This document shows, piece after piece, positions 17,168 to 25,224 of a stretch of DNA of 64,000 bases. The DNA comes from CAUZIZ01 sp965218775. GTDB lineage: Bacteria > Acidobacteriota > UBA6911 > RPQK01 > JAJDTT01. The stretch spans positions 744,001 through 808,000 of the forward strand of contig CBDCLS010000004.1 in NCBI GenBank assembly GCA_965218775.1, given 5' to 3'. The notes below the pieces were generated by a model. The model saw only the letters and a list, made by a program, of their open reading frames with translations. It was not told the origin of the DNA and ran no database searches. Positions within the stretch are counted from its first letter, which is position 1; each line of letters opens with the position of its first letter. Position numbers and translations under genes: made by a program.

Positions 17168-18421
17168 GTCGATGTTGGTACAGCGTTTACGCTCGGAGTC
17201 TCTCCCAAAACGGTCACCTTCCAAAGAGGTGGTGCAGGATTACCACCTTTCCCTCCAGATGGCGTCCGAACTGGTACTCGTTCTTGGCGCGTGCCCAGAG
17301 CCTCATCGGGAACGATCATCTTTGAAACACCAGTCCGAAAGGTCTCATTCTTTATTCTGGATCAGCCTACCTCTGGCATTCCACCAAGCTTGACCAGCTT
17401 CTTCGATGAAAACTTTACGGTTCTCTTCTCAGTCAAAGGCAACGGAGGTGACGGGGGTACTTGGATTCCGGTGGAGTATCAGGGGGCTCCCGTCAAATCA
17501 ATTCTAGTAACAAACAACAGCCGACCGACCGCTTTTGCGTTTGTGTACATCGATGACTTCAGCTTCACCGCTCTTGAGGAACCCGAACTCGAAGTGGTAG
17601 ACGTGTTCTACTTTCCCCTCATCGGCGATGGGTCCGCAGGTGCGACTCGACTTCAAACCAGCGTCTTTCTGACATCCACCGAATCAGATGTCACAGTGGG
17701 GGTCGAGTGGCGGGATCGATCGGGCAATCCCCTGGAGCTGGCCCTGGGAGCTGCGACTCCAGCTTCCGAATCTGAGATCCCTCTGGACAGGGGGCAGTCG
17801 TTTGCGGGAGAGTCCACGGGTAACGGGGACCTGCAGGTGGGATATGCCATCGTGAGCGTCGATCGGCCGGTCGGGGACGCCCAGTCGATACGTAGTGTCC
17901 AGACTCAGGGGAGCGGTTCGTCGGATGCAGGGGTAGGGGGCACAGCCGTGTTCACACGCACCGACGGCGGGATTGTCGTCACCGAAGCTGCGGTTCCGGC
18001 CTCCCGAACTCTCACCGATTTCACGATTTCACTGGACTCGATCGGTGCGAGGGATACGGGTCTGGCATTGGCAATCCCGCCGCCAAACCCAATCGACACC
18101 CAGACTGGACCCGCCAACATCACCGTCACCGTCTGGGATCGGACCTTCCAGAACCAGATAGCCACCACCCAGTTCCAGTTGAGCGAAGGAGCGGCCATCG
18201 GCATGTTCATCTGGGAGCTGTTCAGGGATTTCGGTCAGGTGTCCAGTGACGTTCTCGACCAGCTCCAGGAGACCGAAGGCGTTGTCACCGTCGCCCTGGA
18301 CCGACCGGGAACCGCCGTCACCCTGCGGCAGAACGATGACGGGCAGGTCGACTTCCCAAGCGAAGTCCCCACACTGGTAGCGTTCCCGGTGATTCCAGGC
18401 CGGGCAGATGCGTCGAACTGA
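17168..18421 (+). pseudogene. 5'-truncated secreted surface-type protein
   Basis: The frame begins immediately after the dnaE2 stop, with no start codon or signal peptide until GTG 17291. Coherent protein sequence is already present from 17168 (VDVGTAFTLGVSPKTVTFQR), so the 5' end seems to have been removed. From 17291 the product is 376 residues. It has a beta-rich domain with FETPVRKVSFFILDQ, then repeated segments of the kind found in large acidobacterial adhesin-like proteins (GGTAVFTRTDGGIVVTEAAV; ARDTGLALAIPPPNP). A short translated product from 17291 is possible. It is most simply read as the remnant of a larger exported protein. Confidence 0.6.
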
Positions 18422-18485
18422 TCACTCTCATTCAGGAGAGGGTGTGGTTGCCCTATTTCTGCATCAGTGTACAAGGAGGAGGTAT

Positions 18486-19007
18486 GTGGACTGGCGACAG
18501 CTCCGGCAGGCAGATCTCCAACTGAGACGAGAATATCGAGAGCGAGGTTTCCTGCACGTGAAGGTCAACCCACGATCGACTGTAATTCCCTCCACGCAGG
18601 TGCTGAGCTACCGCGTGAGCGTAATCGAGGGGCGTCAGTACCGTGTAGGCTCTGTGTCGATCCCGAAGGGCCTGTTGACTCAGTTTCCTTTACAGAGCGG
18701 TGATGTCTTTGCACCCGGCCTGCTTGCTGAATTCGTCCGCGAATCTGGTATTTCCGAGGCCGGGGTTCTCGTAGCTCGGAATCCTGAACAAGCTCTGGTC
18801 CAGATCACGATCTCTCAGTGGGGCCCCTGTCAGAAGGAAATGAGAAGGGAACAGGCTGTTACTGACCAGCTCGCCAAGTTGACCATTATTCTGGTCAGAG
18901 CTACAATCTATGGGCGTGGCCTGGACAGTCCTTCTCAAGGAATCGGTGATCGACGATTTGCGTTGGTTTGGCAAGAGGGACGGCCGACTGTTGTTGAAAG
19001 AAGCTGA
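18486..19007 (+). CDS. POTRA-like domain fragment
   Basis: GTG 18486 follows an ideal AAGGAGG with a six-base spacer. Residues 1-115 resemble an outer-membrane assembly POTRA module: LQLRREYRERGFLHVKVNP, then YRVSVIEGRQYRVGSVSIP and LQSGDVFAPGLLAEFV. The rest looks unrelated and overlaps the toxin gene. There is no signal peptide and no beta-barrel. It is probably a gene fragment that still has a usable start; an intact BamA/TamA-like protein would be several times longer. The frame is open upstream to 18408. Confidence 0.45.
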   Translation: MDWRQLRQADLQLRREYRERGFLHVKVNPRSTVIPSTQVLSYRVSVIEGRQYRVGSVSIPKGLLTQFPLQSGDVFAPGLLAEFVRESGISEAGVLVARNPEQALVQITISQWGPCQKEMRREQAVTDQLAKLTIILVRATIYGRGLDSPSQGIGDRRFALVWQEGRPTVVERS

Positions 19008-19251
19008 GGGGAGGCTCTGCACTGACCCCCTAGCAGATACGCGAAGCATGAAGACCCTGCAGCCGAATCCAGTGGCCCAGCGAGAGCTCCGAATCCTGGG
19101 CAAGTATCGGGTCTTGTTCGACGTCGACGAAGAGACTGAAGAAATCACGGTCGTCCTCGTTGGCGAGAAGCGGGGTGATTCCCTGCTCGTCCAGGGAGAG
19201 GAGTTTGCCGAGCACCATGAAAGTGATCCCACTGACCGAGGCGAAAGCTAA
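18910..19251 (+). CDS. RelE/ParE-superfamily toxin
   Basis: A 113-residue product beginning MGVAWTVLLKESVIDDLRWF. It has the ParE/RelE fold pattern: KTLQPNPVAQRELRILGKYRVLFDVDEETEEITVV in outline, a short strand-helix-strand with the conserved G-YRVLF core. The C-terminus continues past the usual end and overlaps the antitoxin by 35 nt. Toxin-first order is less common than antitoxin-first for this family. The likely target is ribosome-bound mRNA or gyrase; the sequence alone does not decide. Confidence 0.7.
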   Translation: MGVAWTVLLKESVIDDLRWFGKRDGRLLLKEAEGRLCTDPLADTRSMKTLQPNPVAQRELRILGKYRVLFDVDEETEEITVVLVGEKRGDSLLVQGEEFAEHHESDPTDRGES

Positions 19252-19456
19252 TCTGAGCCACTACGCTCGTCGCTGCCGCGATGAGCCCATCATCGTCACT
19301 GTGAACGGAATGCCTGCGTTCCAAATGGTTCCGCTCACGGAAGAGGACGATCTTATCGATCGGTTGATCGAGTACAACCCAAGATTTCGCAAGCTGCTGG
19401 AGAAGCGGCTCAAAGAGCGCACAATTTCCATGTCGGAAGCGCGAAAGGGGATTTAG
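19217..19456 (+). CDS. Phd/YefM-type antitoxin
   Basis: A 79-residue antitoxin that starts at ATG 19217, MKVIPLTEAKANLSHYARRC, the standard Phd/YefM N-terminal DNA-binding opening. PIIVTVNGMPAFQMVPL forms the next strands. The C-terminal helix (RLIEYNPRFRKLLEKRLKER) would wrap the toxin. The open frame extends 19 codons upstream, but the internal ATG gives the family start. It pairs with the preceding RelE/ParE-like toxin and probably autoregulates the pair. Confidence 0.8.
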   Translation: MKVIPLTEAKANLSHYARRCRDEPIIVTVNGMPAFQMVPLTEEDDLIDRLIEYNPRFRKLLEKRLKERTISMSEARKGI

Positions 19457-19564
19457 CACCGCGAACGCACAAAGAGGGGCTCGACCGGGCGAAACCCATC
19501 GCTCTCTTGCTTCAAGTTGCTTCGGGCTCGTCAGCGATGCAGATAGAGCGGGAAGGAATCCGGG

Positions 19565-19976
19565 TCAGGCATCGCCGGCCGGAAAGCGGTGAGCCAGGCG
19601 GTAGCGTACCTCTGAATTCACCAGCGACATGGGCCAGGCTCCCTTGAGGATGCGGGCGGCCTCCTGACCCAGGATCTGGAAGCCCCGGCCTAGAACCTGC
19701 TCGGACAACCCGGCCGCATGAGGAGTGAGGATCACGTTGTCCAGGTCGAGAAGGGGACTGTCGACTGGGAGTGGTTCCTGCTCGAATACGTCCAGACCCG
19801 CCCCCGCGATCGAACCCTCTTTCAGGGCGGTAGTAAGAGCCGCCTCGTCCAGCGTCTGGCCGCGTCCCGGCAGACCAGAGACCGGATATCTCATAGTCCA
19901 TTCCTGCGAGCTCTGCCTCCACAGGAGACGCGTCCAAGGTGTTCTTGGAGATAAGGACGAGGCGATGGTGGGCCAT
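19565..19976 (-). pseudogene. D-2-hydroxyacid dehydrogenase remnant with internal deletion
   Basis: Residues 1-29 from ATG 19976 (MAHHRLVLISKNTLDASPVE) look like the N-terminus of a phosphoglycerate-dehydrogenase-like enzyme. Near 19890 the sequence jumps, with a frame change, to the family's C-terminal NAD-domain end: ALTTALKEGSIAGAGLDVFE, then LDNVILTPHAAGLSEQV with the catalytic histidine. The Rossmann GxGxxG core and roughly 170 residues are missing. The gene is therefore dead. It adds to the degraded stretch between dnaE2 and the second transposase. Confidence 0.75.
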
Positions 19977-20263
19977 GAAATCCTCCTGGTGTCAGAGCGA
20001 TGGTACTCTGGGTCAGAAAGAGGATCAATTCGGGCGTGCTGAACTCCGCGCCTGACCCTCCGTCTCCAGCATCCAGGTAACCCCAGCCATTTCTCAAAGT
20101 CTTTTGAGAGAGATCCTTTAAGAGCAAGCAGAGATAAGAGTTAGCAGTGATCTGAGTGAATGGGAATCGCTCGGTCATTGTTGCAAAACTCGGGAAGTCG
20201 AGTAACTGTGCTGGTTCTGACACTATGTGAGAGTGTCAGATAGTTCTGGTATCCTGTCCGTCA

Positions 20264-20602
20264 GTGAAAGGTCGGCCGGATCCACTACTGCAGCGTCGGG
20301 GCGCCCTGGCCCGACTGTTGCCGCGTTTTCGCGAGATGCTGCCGGGCTCCTTGGTCTTTCGCCGCCGCCGTTGCGGCAAAGCCAATTGCATCTGCGCGCA
20401 GGGCCGCGCCCATTGGCATCGCAGTGCTCAGTTAGTGATCGCTCAACGGGGAGGGGCGGCGAAGACCTATCACGTGCCCCACCACCAGGTGCAGGAAGTA
20501 CAGAGGCGCTTGGCGCTGCGGGCCGAGTTGGAAGCTAAGGTTCGGGAGATCTTGCGTTTGAATCTCGAGCGCTGGTTGGCGGAGAAGAAACCGAAGCCGT
20601 GA
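20264..20602 (+). CDS. DUF6788-like protein paired with transposase
   Basis: A 112-residue basic protein with a GTG start. The middle holds LPGSLVFRRRRCGKANCICA, a zinc-like C-x4-C-x-C arrangement, followed by HRSAQLVIAQRGGAAKTYHVP and a C-terminal helix. Proteins of this kind are found directly before DDE transposases. Its stop overlaps the GTG of the next gene (GTGA), so the two are coupled and probably belong to one insertion sequence. An accessory DNA-binding role is inference. Confidence 0.65.
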   Translation: MKGRPDPLLQRRGALARLLPRFREMLPGSLVFRRRRCGKANCICAQGRAHWHRSAQLVIAQRGGAAKTYHVPHHQVQEVQRRLALRAELEAKVREILRLNLERWLAEKKPKP

Positions 20603-21834
20603 GCTCCCTCCGACGGTTGGACGCCTATCTGGAGAAGGTCTTCGACTGGTCGCGACAACTGGAGCGGCTGGAGGATGGCAGACAGGCGCCTCGGGTGCCG
20701 CTGACCCAGGTCTTCGAGGGGGTGTTCTGGGGCACGGTCCTGCAGCAGCAAAGTCTGCACAGCATTGAGGCCGAATGTCGGGAAGGCCTCTTGCGTCGTC
20801 GGGTGGGGCCCTTGAGTGAAAGTACGGTGGGCTATGCTTTGGAGCGGATGGACTTGGAGTCGCTGCGGGCGCTGTCGATCGGGGTGGCACGGCGATTGAA
20901 ACGCAACGCAGTGCTGCACTGGGAGACGGCGGGCGGGCAGCTGGCGATGGCAATCGATGGGATCGAACTGTTTCAATCCGAAAGCCGTTGTTGTGCAGAC
21001 TGCTTGCAGCGACACAAGCAACGGGAGGGTCAGCCGGTGGTGGAGTTTCATCACCGGGTGGTGGTCGCTTCGCTGGTGGGCTTTGGCTTTCGTTTCGTGG
21101 TGGATCTGGAAGGCTTACAGCCGGGCGAGAATGAAGTAGGAGCGGGCGAGCGACTCTTGCGACGAATGGTGGGAGAGTTAGGCCGGCGCTTTTTTCAGAT
21201 TGTCACCGTCGATGCGCTTTATACGGTCCCGTCCTTTGTGCAGGCAGTGCGGGAGTTAGGCCTGGAACTAGTCGCCCCGCTCAAGGCCAACCAGCCGGAT
21301 CTCCTCGAGCAAGCCCAGCGACGCCTACAGGGGCCTCCGGACACCGTCCTGGAGGGGCCCGGCTCGAAGCGACAGCAGATCTGGGAGGAGCCACGACTTT
21401 GGTGGGACAGCGGGCGCCGCTCCGTGCGGGTGTTGCGGGTCGTGAGCGAGCGGGAAGTCAGCGAACGGATCGCCGGCCACAAGCAGAGCCGCACAATACG
21501 CAGCGAAGCCTTCTACCTGAGCACTTGTCCCCGGCCCCGCACTCACGCCCACAGTATTGTTCGCTTGGCCGCCGCCCGCTGGGAGTTGGAGACTTCGACC
21601 TTTGCTCACCTGAGTTCGGAGTATGGGCTCAAGCATGCTCAGGTGCACAGTGGGAAACCTCGGGCCTTCGTGGCGCAACTGATGATTCGTTTGCTGGCAG
21701 CGGCTCTGTTTATGATCTTTGTCTGTCGCCAAGTCTGGAGTCATTGTCGCCGCCATAAACCCAGCCTCAAGCTGATCGTCCAGCGTGGTTACTGGAACTT
21801 AGCTCAGTCTCCCGAAGCCTGGGCTCCTGGCTGA
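20599..21834 (+). CDS. DDE transposase of an unclassified insertion sequence
   Basis: A 411-residue transposase with an RNase H-like core: AMAIDGIELFQSE (first Asp), QIVTVDALYTVPSF (second Asp) and ARWELETSTFAHLSSEYGL (Glu). It has a C-C pair, CCADCLQRHK, between them. The frame is complete. It is probably of the IS4 superfamily/ISNCY kind, but the exact family was not recognised. I could not find convincing terminal inverted repeats or a target duplication on either side, so the element's limits are unknown. Confidence 0.85.
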   Translation: MSSLRRLDAYLEKVFDWSRQLERLEDGRQAPRVPLTQVFEGVFWGTVLQQQSLHSIEAECREGLLRRRVGPLSESTVGYALERMDLESLRALSIGVARRLKRNAVLHWETAGGQLAMAIDGIELFQSESRCCADCLQRHKQREGQPVVEFHHRVVVASLVGFGFRFVVDLEGLQPGENEVGAGERLLRRMVGELGRRFFQIVTVDALYTVPSFVQAVRELGLELVAPLKANQPDLLEQAQRRLQGPPDTVLEGPGSKRQQIWEEPRLWWDSGRRSVRVLRVVSEREVSERIAGHKQSRTIRSEAFYLSTCPRPRTHAHSIVRLAAARWELETSTFAHLSSEYGLKHAQVHSGKPRAFVAQLMIRLLAAALFMIFVCRQVWSHCRRHKPSLKLIVQRGYWNLAQSPEAWAPG

Positions 21835-21879
21835 GCCCAGCGCCCTGTTTTTCGATGGCTGCTCCGACTCCGGCTAGGC

Positions 21880-21896
21880 GAGCCCCGAAAGGGCTC
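21880..21896. terminator. GC hairpin after transposase gene
   Basis: GAGCCC-CGAAA-GGGCTC forms a six-pair stem 46 bp after the transposase stop. It lacks a U-tract, so intrinsic termination is uncertain. The remaining sequence up to the flavin reductase gene shows no gene. Confidence 0.35.
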
Positions 21897-22115
21897 AGGC
21901 CCCCGTGTCTCTTCTCTCCTAAAATCAAGGCCTTCAAGCCTTCCACAATTCACTCCACCTTCCTCCCTCCTTGATTCCTATCCCCAATTGCTGCCTTTTC
22001 AGTCCTTTTGGCACCGACCCTATTCCGGTTTGAGAAACCGCTGAGGTAACCCTGGAGATATTCAACCCTGGACTCTTTTACTGTAAGCTGACGATCTATT
22101 CAGGAGGTTCATCGA

Positions 22116-22604
22116 ATGACAGTTTCTCCCGCGGATTTCAGGAAAGTAGTAGGAAACTTCGCCACCGGCGTTACGGTCGTCACGACCCAGACCGAGGACG
22201 GTAGTCCCTATGGGCTCACGGTCAACTCCTTCACCTCGGTCTCGTTGGAGCCAATCCTCATTCTGGTTTGTCTGGACAACCGTCTCAGCGGCCTCGATGC
22301 TTTTTCCGAGCACGGGAAGTTTGCCGTCAATATCCTCTCTGAGGACCAGAAAGATATCTGCGGGCACTTTGCAACACGCGGGACCGATCGGTCTGACGCC
22401 GATTACACTACGGGCGAAACCGGGGTTCCGGTCCTGGAAGGCACGCTGGCACGGATGGAGTGCGAAGTCACCGCAATTCATCCTGGCGGGGATCACAAGG
22501 TCCTGATAGGCGAGGTAAAGTCGGCTGAAGTGGCACCCGGAAGAGAAGACGAAGCCCCGCTGCTCTTCTTCCGGGGCGGCTATCACCAATTGAGCGCCTC
22601 GTAG
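22116..22604 (+). CDS. Flavin reductase-like FMN-binding protein
   Basis: A 162-residue protein of the flavin reductase (split-barrel, HpaC/NtaB-like) family, which reduces FMN or FAD with NAD(P)H, often for a two-component monooxygenase. Visible family features are FRKVVGNFATGVTVVTTQ, PYGLTVNSFTSVSLEPILIL (flavin contacts), FAVNILSEDQ and FFRGGYHQL at the C-terminus. The ATG has a strong AGGAGG site upstream. No monooxygenase is adjacent, so its partner is unknown. It sits between the second transposase and the repeat cluster. Confidence 0.9.
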   Translation: MTVSPADFRKVVGNFATGVTVVTTQTEDGSPYGLTVNSFTSVSLEPILILVCLDNRLSGLDAFSEHGKFAVNILSEDQKDICGHFATRGTDRSDADYTTGETGVPVLEGTLARMECEVTAIHPGGDHKVLIGEVKSAEVAPGREDEAPLLFFRGGYHQLSAS

Positions 22605-22690
22605 GAGGATCAGGGAATTTTTTGGGCCAGGTCTGTTCCTGCCAAAGTGGACTCCTATGCGCGCAGCTAAAAGAGGTTCTCCTGGAAATC

Positions 22691-22731
22691 ATTATTGAAA
22701 TATGAACATGTTCTGTTCATGTTTCAATATT
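22691..22731. repeat. AT-rich imperfect palindrome
   Basis: ATTATTGAAATATGAACA (22691-22708) faces TGTTCATGTTTCAATATT (22714-22731) across a 5-base loop. It contains the perfect 10-bp palindrome GAACATGTTC. It may be a regulator-binding site or a hairpin; no neighbouring start uses it clearly. Confidence 0.6.
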
Positions 22732-22934
22732 ATTTATGATGGAGAGGTCGTGCCCGGAAGAGAAGACGCCCCCCTGCTCTCTAGGGCCACAATGGCTAAA
22801 GCTAAAGCCGCAGTTCGAGAAGGACCTTGAAAAGCCCACCGGAGGGATGCGGTGCCAGGCTGACCCCGGCCTTGAAAGCCGGCATGTGTTTAGCGTGTTT
22901 AGTCCAAAGTGTTGCTCTCGAGGATCAGGAGAAG

Positions 22935-23257
22935 TCAATCCCAACGGGATTGCGTCTTCTAGCCCAGGGTTTCCGAACCCTGGGAAATGCGAAGATTCAC
23001 TCTGAGTTCAACCCTGCAAGGGCTACAACCCCGGAGAAACGGAGTTCCTGGATTGCGCCGCAAGCCCGATGGGGTTGATTTCTAAGGGGGTATGCGTTGA
23101 CCCAGGGTTCGGAAACCCTGGGCTGTACGCCGCAATCCCGTTGGGATTGACCTTGATTGATACGCAGACTTCACGAGCGAGGATGTTTGGCCAATACCTT
23201 AAACACGTACGAAGGCTGGGTCTAATACGCTTCGCGTCCAGGCCGCTGAAGCGGCCT
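22935..23257. repeat. Cluster of inverted palindromic repeats
   Basis: A 50-bp unit at 22935-22984 recurs inverted at 23101-23150, with about 44 identical positions. Each unit has two palindromes: CAATCCCAACGGGATTG and CCCAGGGTT...AACCCTGGG. A degenerate third unit lies between them (about 23055-23090), and AGGCCGCT-GA-AGCGGCCT closes the cluster at 23240-23257. Together with flanking sequence, this 22605-23302 interval holds no gene I can support. It borders the ABC ATPase gene. Confidence 0.75.
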
Positions 23258-23302
23258 CCTTGGGATGCTACAACTCGATGAACCCGTTGGGTGAACCGGT
23301 TT

Positions 23303-24310
23303 CTAGTCGGTTTCGAGCGCATCGTCGTCTTCTCGGAAAGGGTGGCCGGTCTCATGCACGAATACGTCTTCCAGGGTTGGCTTGCCTACCGTGATCGACT
23401 GGATCTGATCCCTGAAGTCTTCCATCAAGTCGTCGATCAATTTGTGTCCCTTGCTGTGCTCTAGCCGCACTGCACCGTTCAGAACGATTGGTTGGCCGGA
23501 GAACCTCTCCTCGATCTGTCCTCTCAGGCTTTCGGGATCGCGGGAGTGGACGATGATTACATCGCCTCCGATACGATCCTTCAGCTTATCCGGTCTACCC
23601 TCGGTGACGACTCTCCCCTCATCCAGTAGGATCAGATGATCGCAGTGGTCTGCCTCCTCCATGAGGTGAGTCGTAAAGACGAGGGTCAGGTTCTGTTGCT
23701 CGCGGATCTTCTTCAGCTGGCTCCAGAAAGAGCGACGCGCCGTCGGATCCAGACCCGCCGTAGGCTCGTCCAGCAGCAGGATCTGAGGCTGATGGAGCAG
23801 GCTTTTTGCTAGTTCAATCCGGCGTCTCAAGCCGCCGGATAGAGTTCCGACTCGATCGCCGCCGCGCTCCACCAACTTGGACCAATCCAGGACCTGTTCG
23901 ATTCTCTCTCTGAGCCGTGGACCGCGCAGGCCGTGGAGCTTTCCGTGACAAGTAAGGTTCTCCGAAACACTGAGATGCAGGTCGAGACTATTGGATTGGA
24001 ACACGACACCGATCAGGCGACGAATCCGATGTGGATGCTTCGCCGCGTCCCAGCCTCCGATCTTCACTTGGCCCTTGTCCGGCAGAAGAAGGGTGCACAG
24101 GATTCGAAAGATGGTTGTCTTGCCACTTCCATTGGGCCCTAACAGGGCCACGATCTGATTCTTTTCGATGGAGAGGCTGACGTCCTGGACAGCCTGACGT
24201 TCACCGTAGCTGAAACTGATCTTCTCAACCTCAATATCCAACGAGCGTGGAAGGGGAGACTCCGCCGAAGACTGAGAGGAGGCGCCTGATGTCATGCTAC
24301 TCGGATTCAT
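23303..24310 (-). CDS. ABC transporter ATP-binding protein
   Basis: A 335-residue ATPase. It shows Walker A GPNGSGKTT, a Q-loop in GVVFQSNSLD, the signature LSGGLRRRIELAK, Walker B LLLDEPTAGLD and the switch histidine in FTTHLMEEADH. The C-terminal 80 residues are typical of ABC-2 (DrrA/CcmA-like) exporters. ATG 24310 overlaps the ctaB stop (TAATG), so it is coupled to heme O synthase. The open frame extends 78 codons further into ctaB and is not coding there. The expected permease is missing next door and is probably the one at 9641-10432. Confidence 0.92.
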   Translation of the reverse strand: MNPSSMTSGASSQSSAESPLPRSLDIEVEKISFSYGERQAVQDVSLSIEKNQIVALLGPNGSGKTTIFRILCTLLLPDKGQVKIGGWDAAKHPHRIRRLIGVVFQSNSLDLHLSVSENLTCHGKLHGLRGPRLRERIEQVLDWSKLVERGGDRVGTLSGGLRRRIELAKSLLHQPQILLLDEPTAGLDPTARRSFWSQLKKIREQQNLTLVFTTHLMEEADHCDHLILLDEGRVVTEGRPDKLKDRIGGDVIIVHSRDPESLRGQIEERFSGQPIVLNGAVRLEHSKGHKLIDDLMEDFRDQIQSITVGKPTLEDVFVHETGHPFREDDDALETD

Positions 24311-25224
24311 TAGATCCGATCCAAGACCATCAGAAGCAGGAGAAGAGGAAGATAGGCCACCGAGGCCCGGAGCACATGTCTGGCCGACTCTCGTGATCGG
24401 TCGACAACAACCCGCGCGGAAAACCACAAAAACAGGCAGCCCATGATCAGAGCGCCAATGGCATAGATGATCCCTGCCATACCTAGAAGCGTGGGAAGCA
24501 GGCTGACTCCCAACAACAGAATCGTGTAGATCAAGATGCGCCAAGCAGTCTTCTGCCCTTTTCTGTCAACGACAGGCAGCATCAAGAATCCCCCACGTTC
24601 GTAGTCTTCTCGATAGACCCATGAAATCGCGAGGAAATGGGGAAACTGCCAGAGGAACAGCAGGAAGAAGAGCAGCCAAGCTTCCAGCTCTAGACTGTTG
24701 CGGGCAGCGGCCCATCCGAGCAGCATGGGGCTGGCTCCCGGGAAGGCTCCGACGAAGGTGCAGAAGAGGGACCTTTTCTTGAGGGGTGTATAGGCAAACA
24801 GATAGACAGCCGCTGCCAGGAACCCCAAGAAGCCCGTCAGGAGGTTGGTGGTGACAGAAAGGTAGAGAACCCCACCCCCAGTCAGAAGGACTCCAAAAAC
24901 CAGAGCCTCGGTCGCGCCTAGCCGCTTTGCCGGCAGCGGCCGTCGCATGGTCCGCCGCATCTTGCCATCCGCCTCACGCTCAAGAAACTGGTTCAGAACC
25001 GACGTCCCGCTCGCCAGGAGCAGGGTGCCGAGCGAGAGGTGGATCAGGAGCAGGGTGTCCACTACCGACGCAGCCAGATAAAAGCTGGCCATGGCCGTCA
25101 GAACGACCAGCAGCGTCACCCTCGGTTTGGTGAGCTGGTAATAATCCCGAAGCCGCGAGATGGCAGGCGCCGAGCCCGCCTGTAGGGGGTCTACTAGCTG
25201 ACCCGAGGCAGATTCCACCTTCAA
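24310..25224 (-). CDS. ctaB: Protoheme IX farnesyltransferase (heme O synthase)
   Basis: Transfers a farnesyl group to protoheme to make heme O, in the membrane. The product is 304 residues with eight or nine membrane segments. It has the UbiA-family motif NQFLEREADGKMRRTMRRPL and the second aspartate-rich loop region (YTPLKKRS, then WVYREDYERGGFLMLPV). It overlaps ctaA upstream (ATGA) and the ABC ATPase downstream (TAATG), which places all three in one operon that supplies heme A to the oxidase encoded at 33-37 kb. Confidence 0.95.
   Translation of the reverse strand: MKVESASGQLVDPLQAGSAPAISRLRDYYQLTKPRVTLLVVLTAMASFYLAASVVDTLLLIHLSLGTLLLASGTSVLNQFLEREADGKMRRTMRRPLPAKRLGATEALVFGVLLTGGGVLYLSVTTNLLTGFLGFLAAAVYLFAYTPLKKRSLFCTFVGAFPGASPMLLGWAAARNSLELEAWLLFFLLFLWQFPHFLAISWVYREDYERGGFLMLPVVDRKGQKTAWRILIYTILLLGVSLLPTLLGMAGIIYAIGALIMGCLFLWFSARVVVDRSRESARHVLRASVAYLPLLLLLMVLDRI

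Noticed and set aside
20218..20238. TGACACT-N7-AGTGTCA as a terminal inverted repeat of the second transposase
   Set aside because: It is a local hairpin; no matching inverted copy or direct repeat was found at the right side.
22704..22713. GAACATGTTC as a possible LexA box
   Set aside because: The half-sites are spaced differently from the GAAC-N4-GTTC operator, and no SOS gene starts beside it.
22935..23150. A CRISPR array
   Set aside because: There are only two inverted units of about 50 bp, no evenly spaced direct repeats and no cas genes.
22736..23355. Short frames such as one with NPNGIAAYSPGFPNPG
   Set aside because: They are translations of the palindromic repeat cluster, seen on both strands, not genes.
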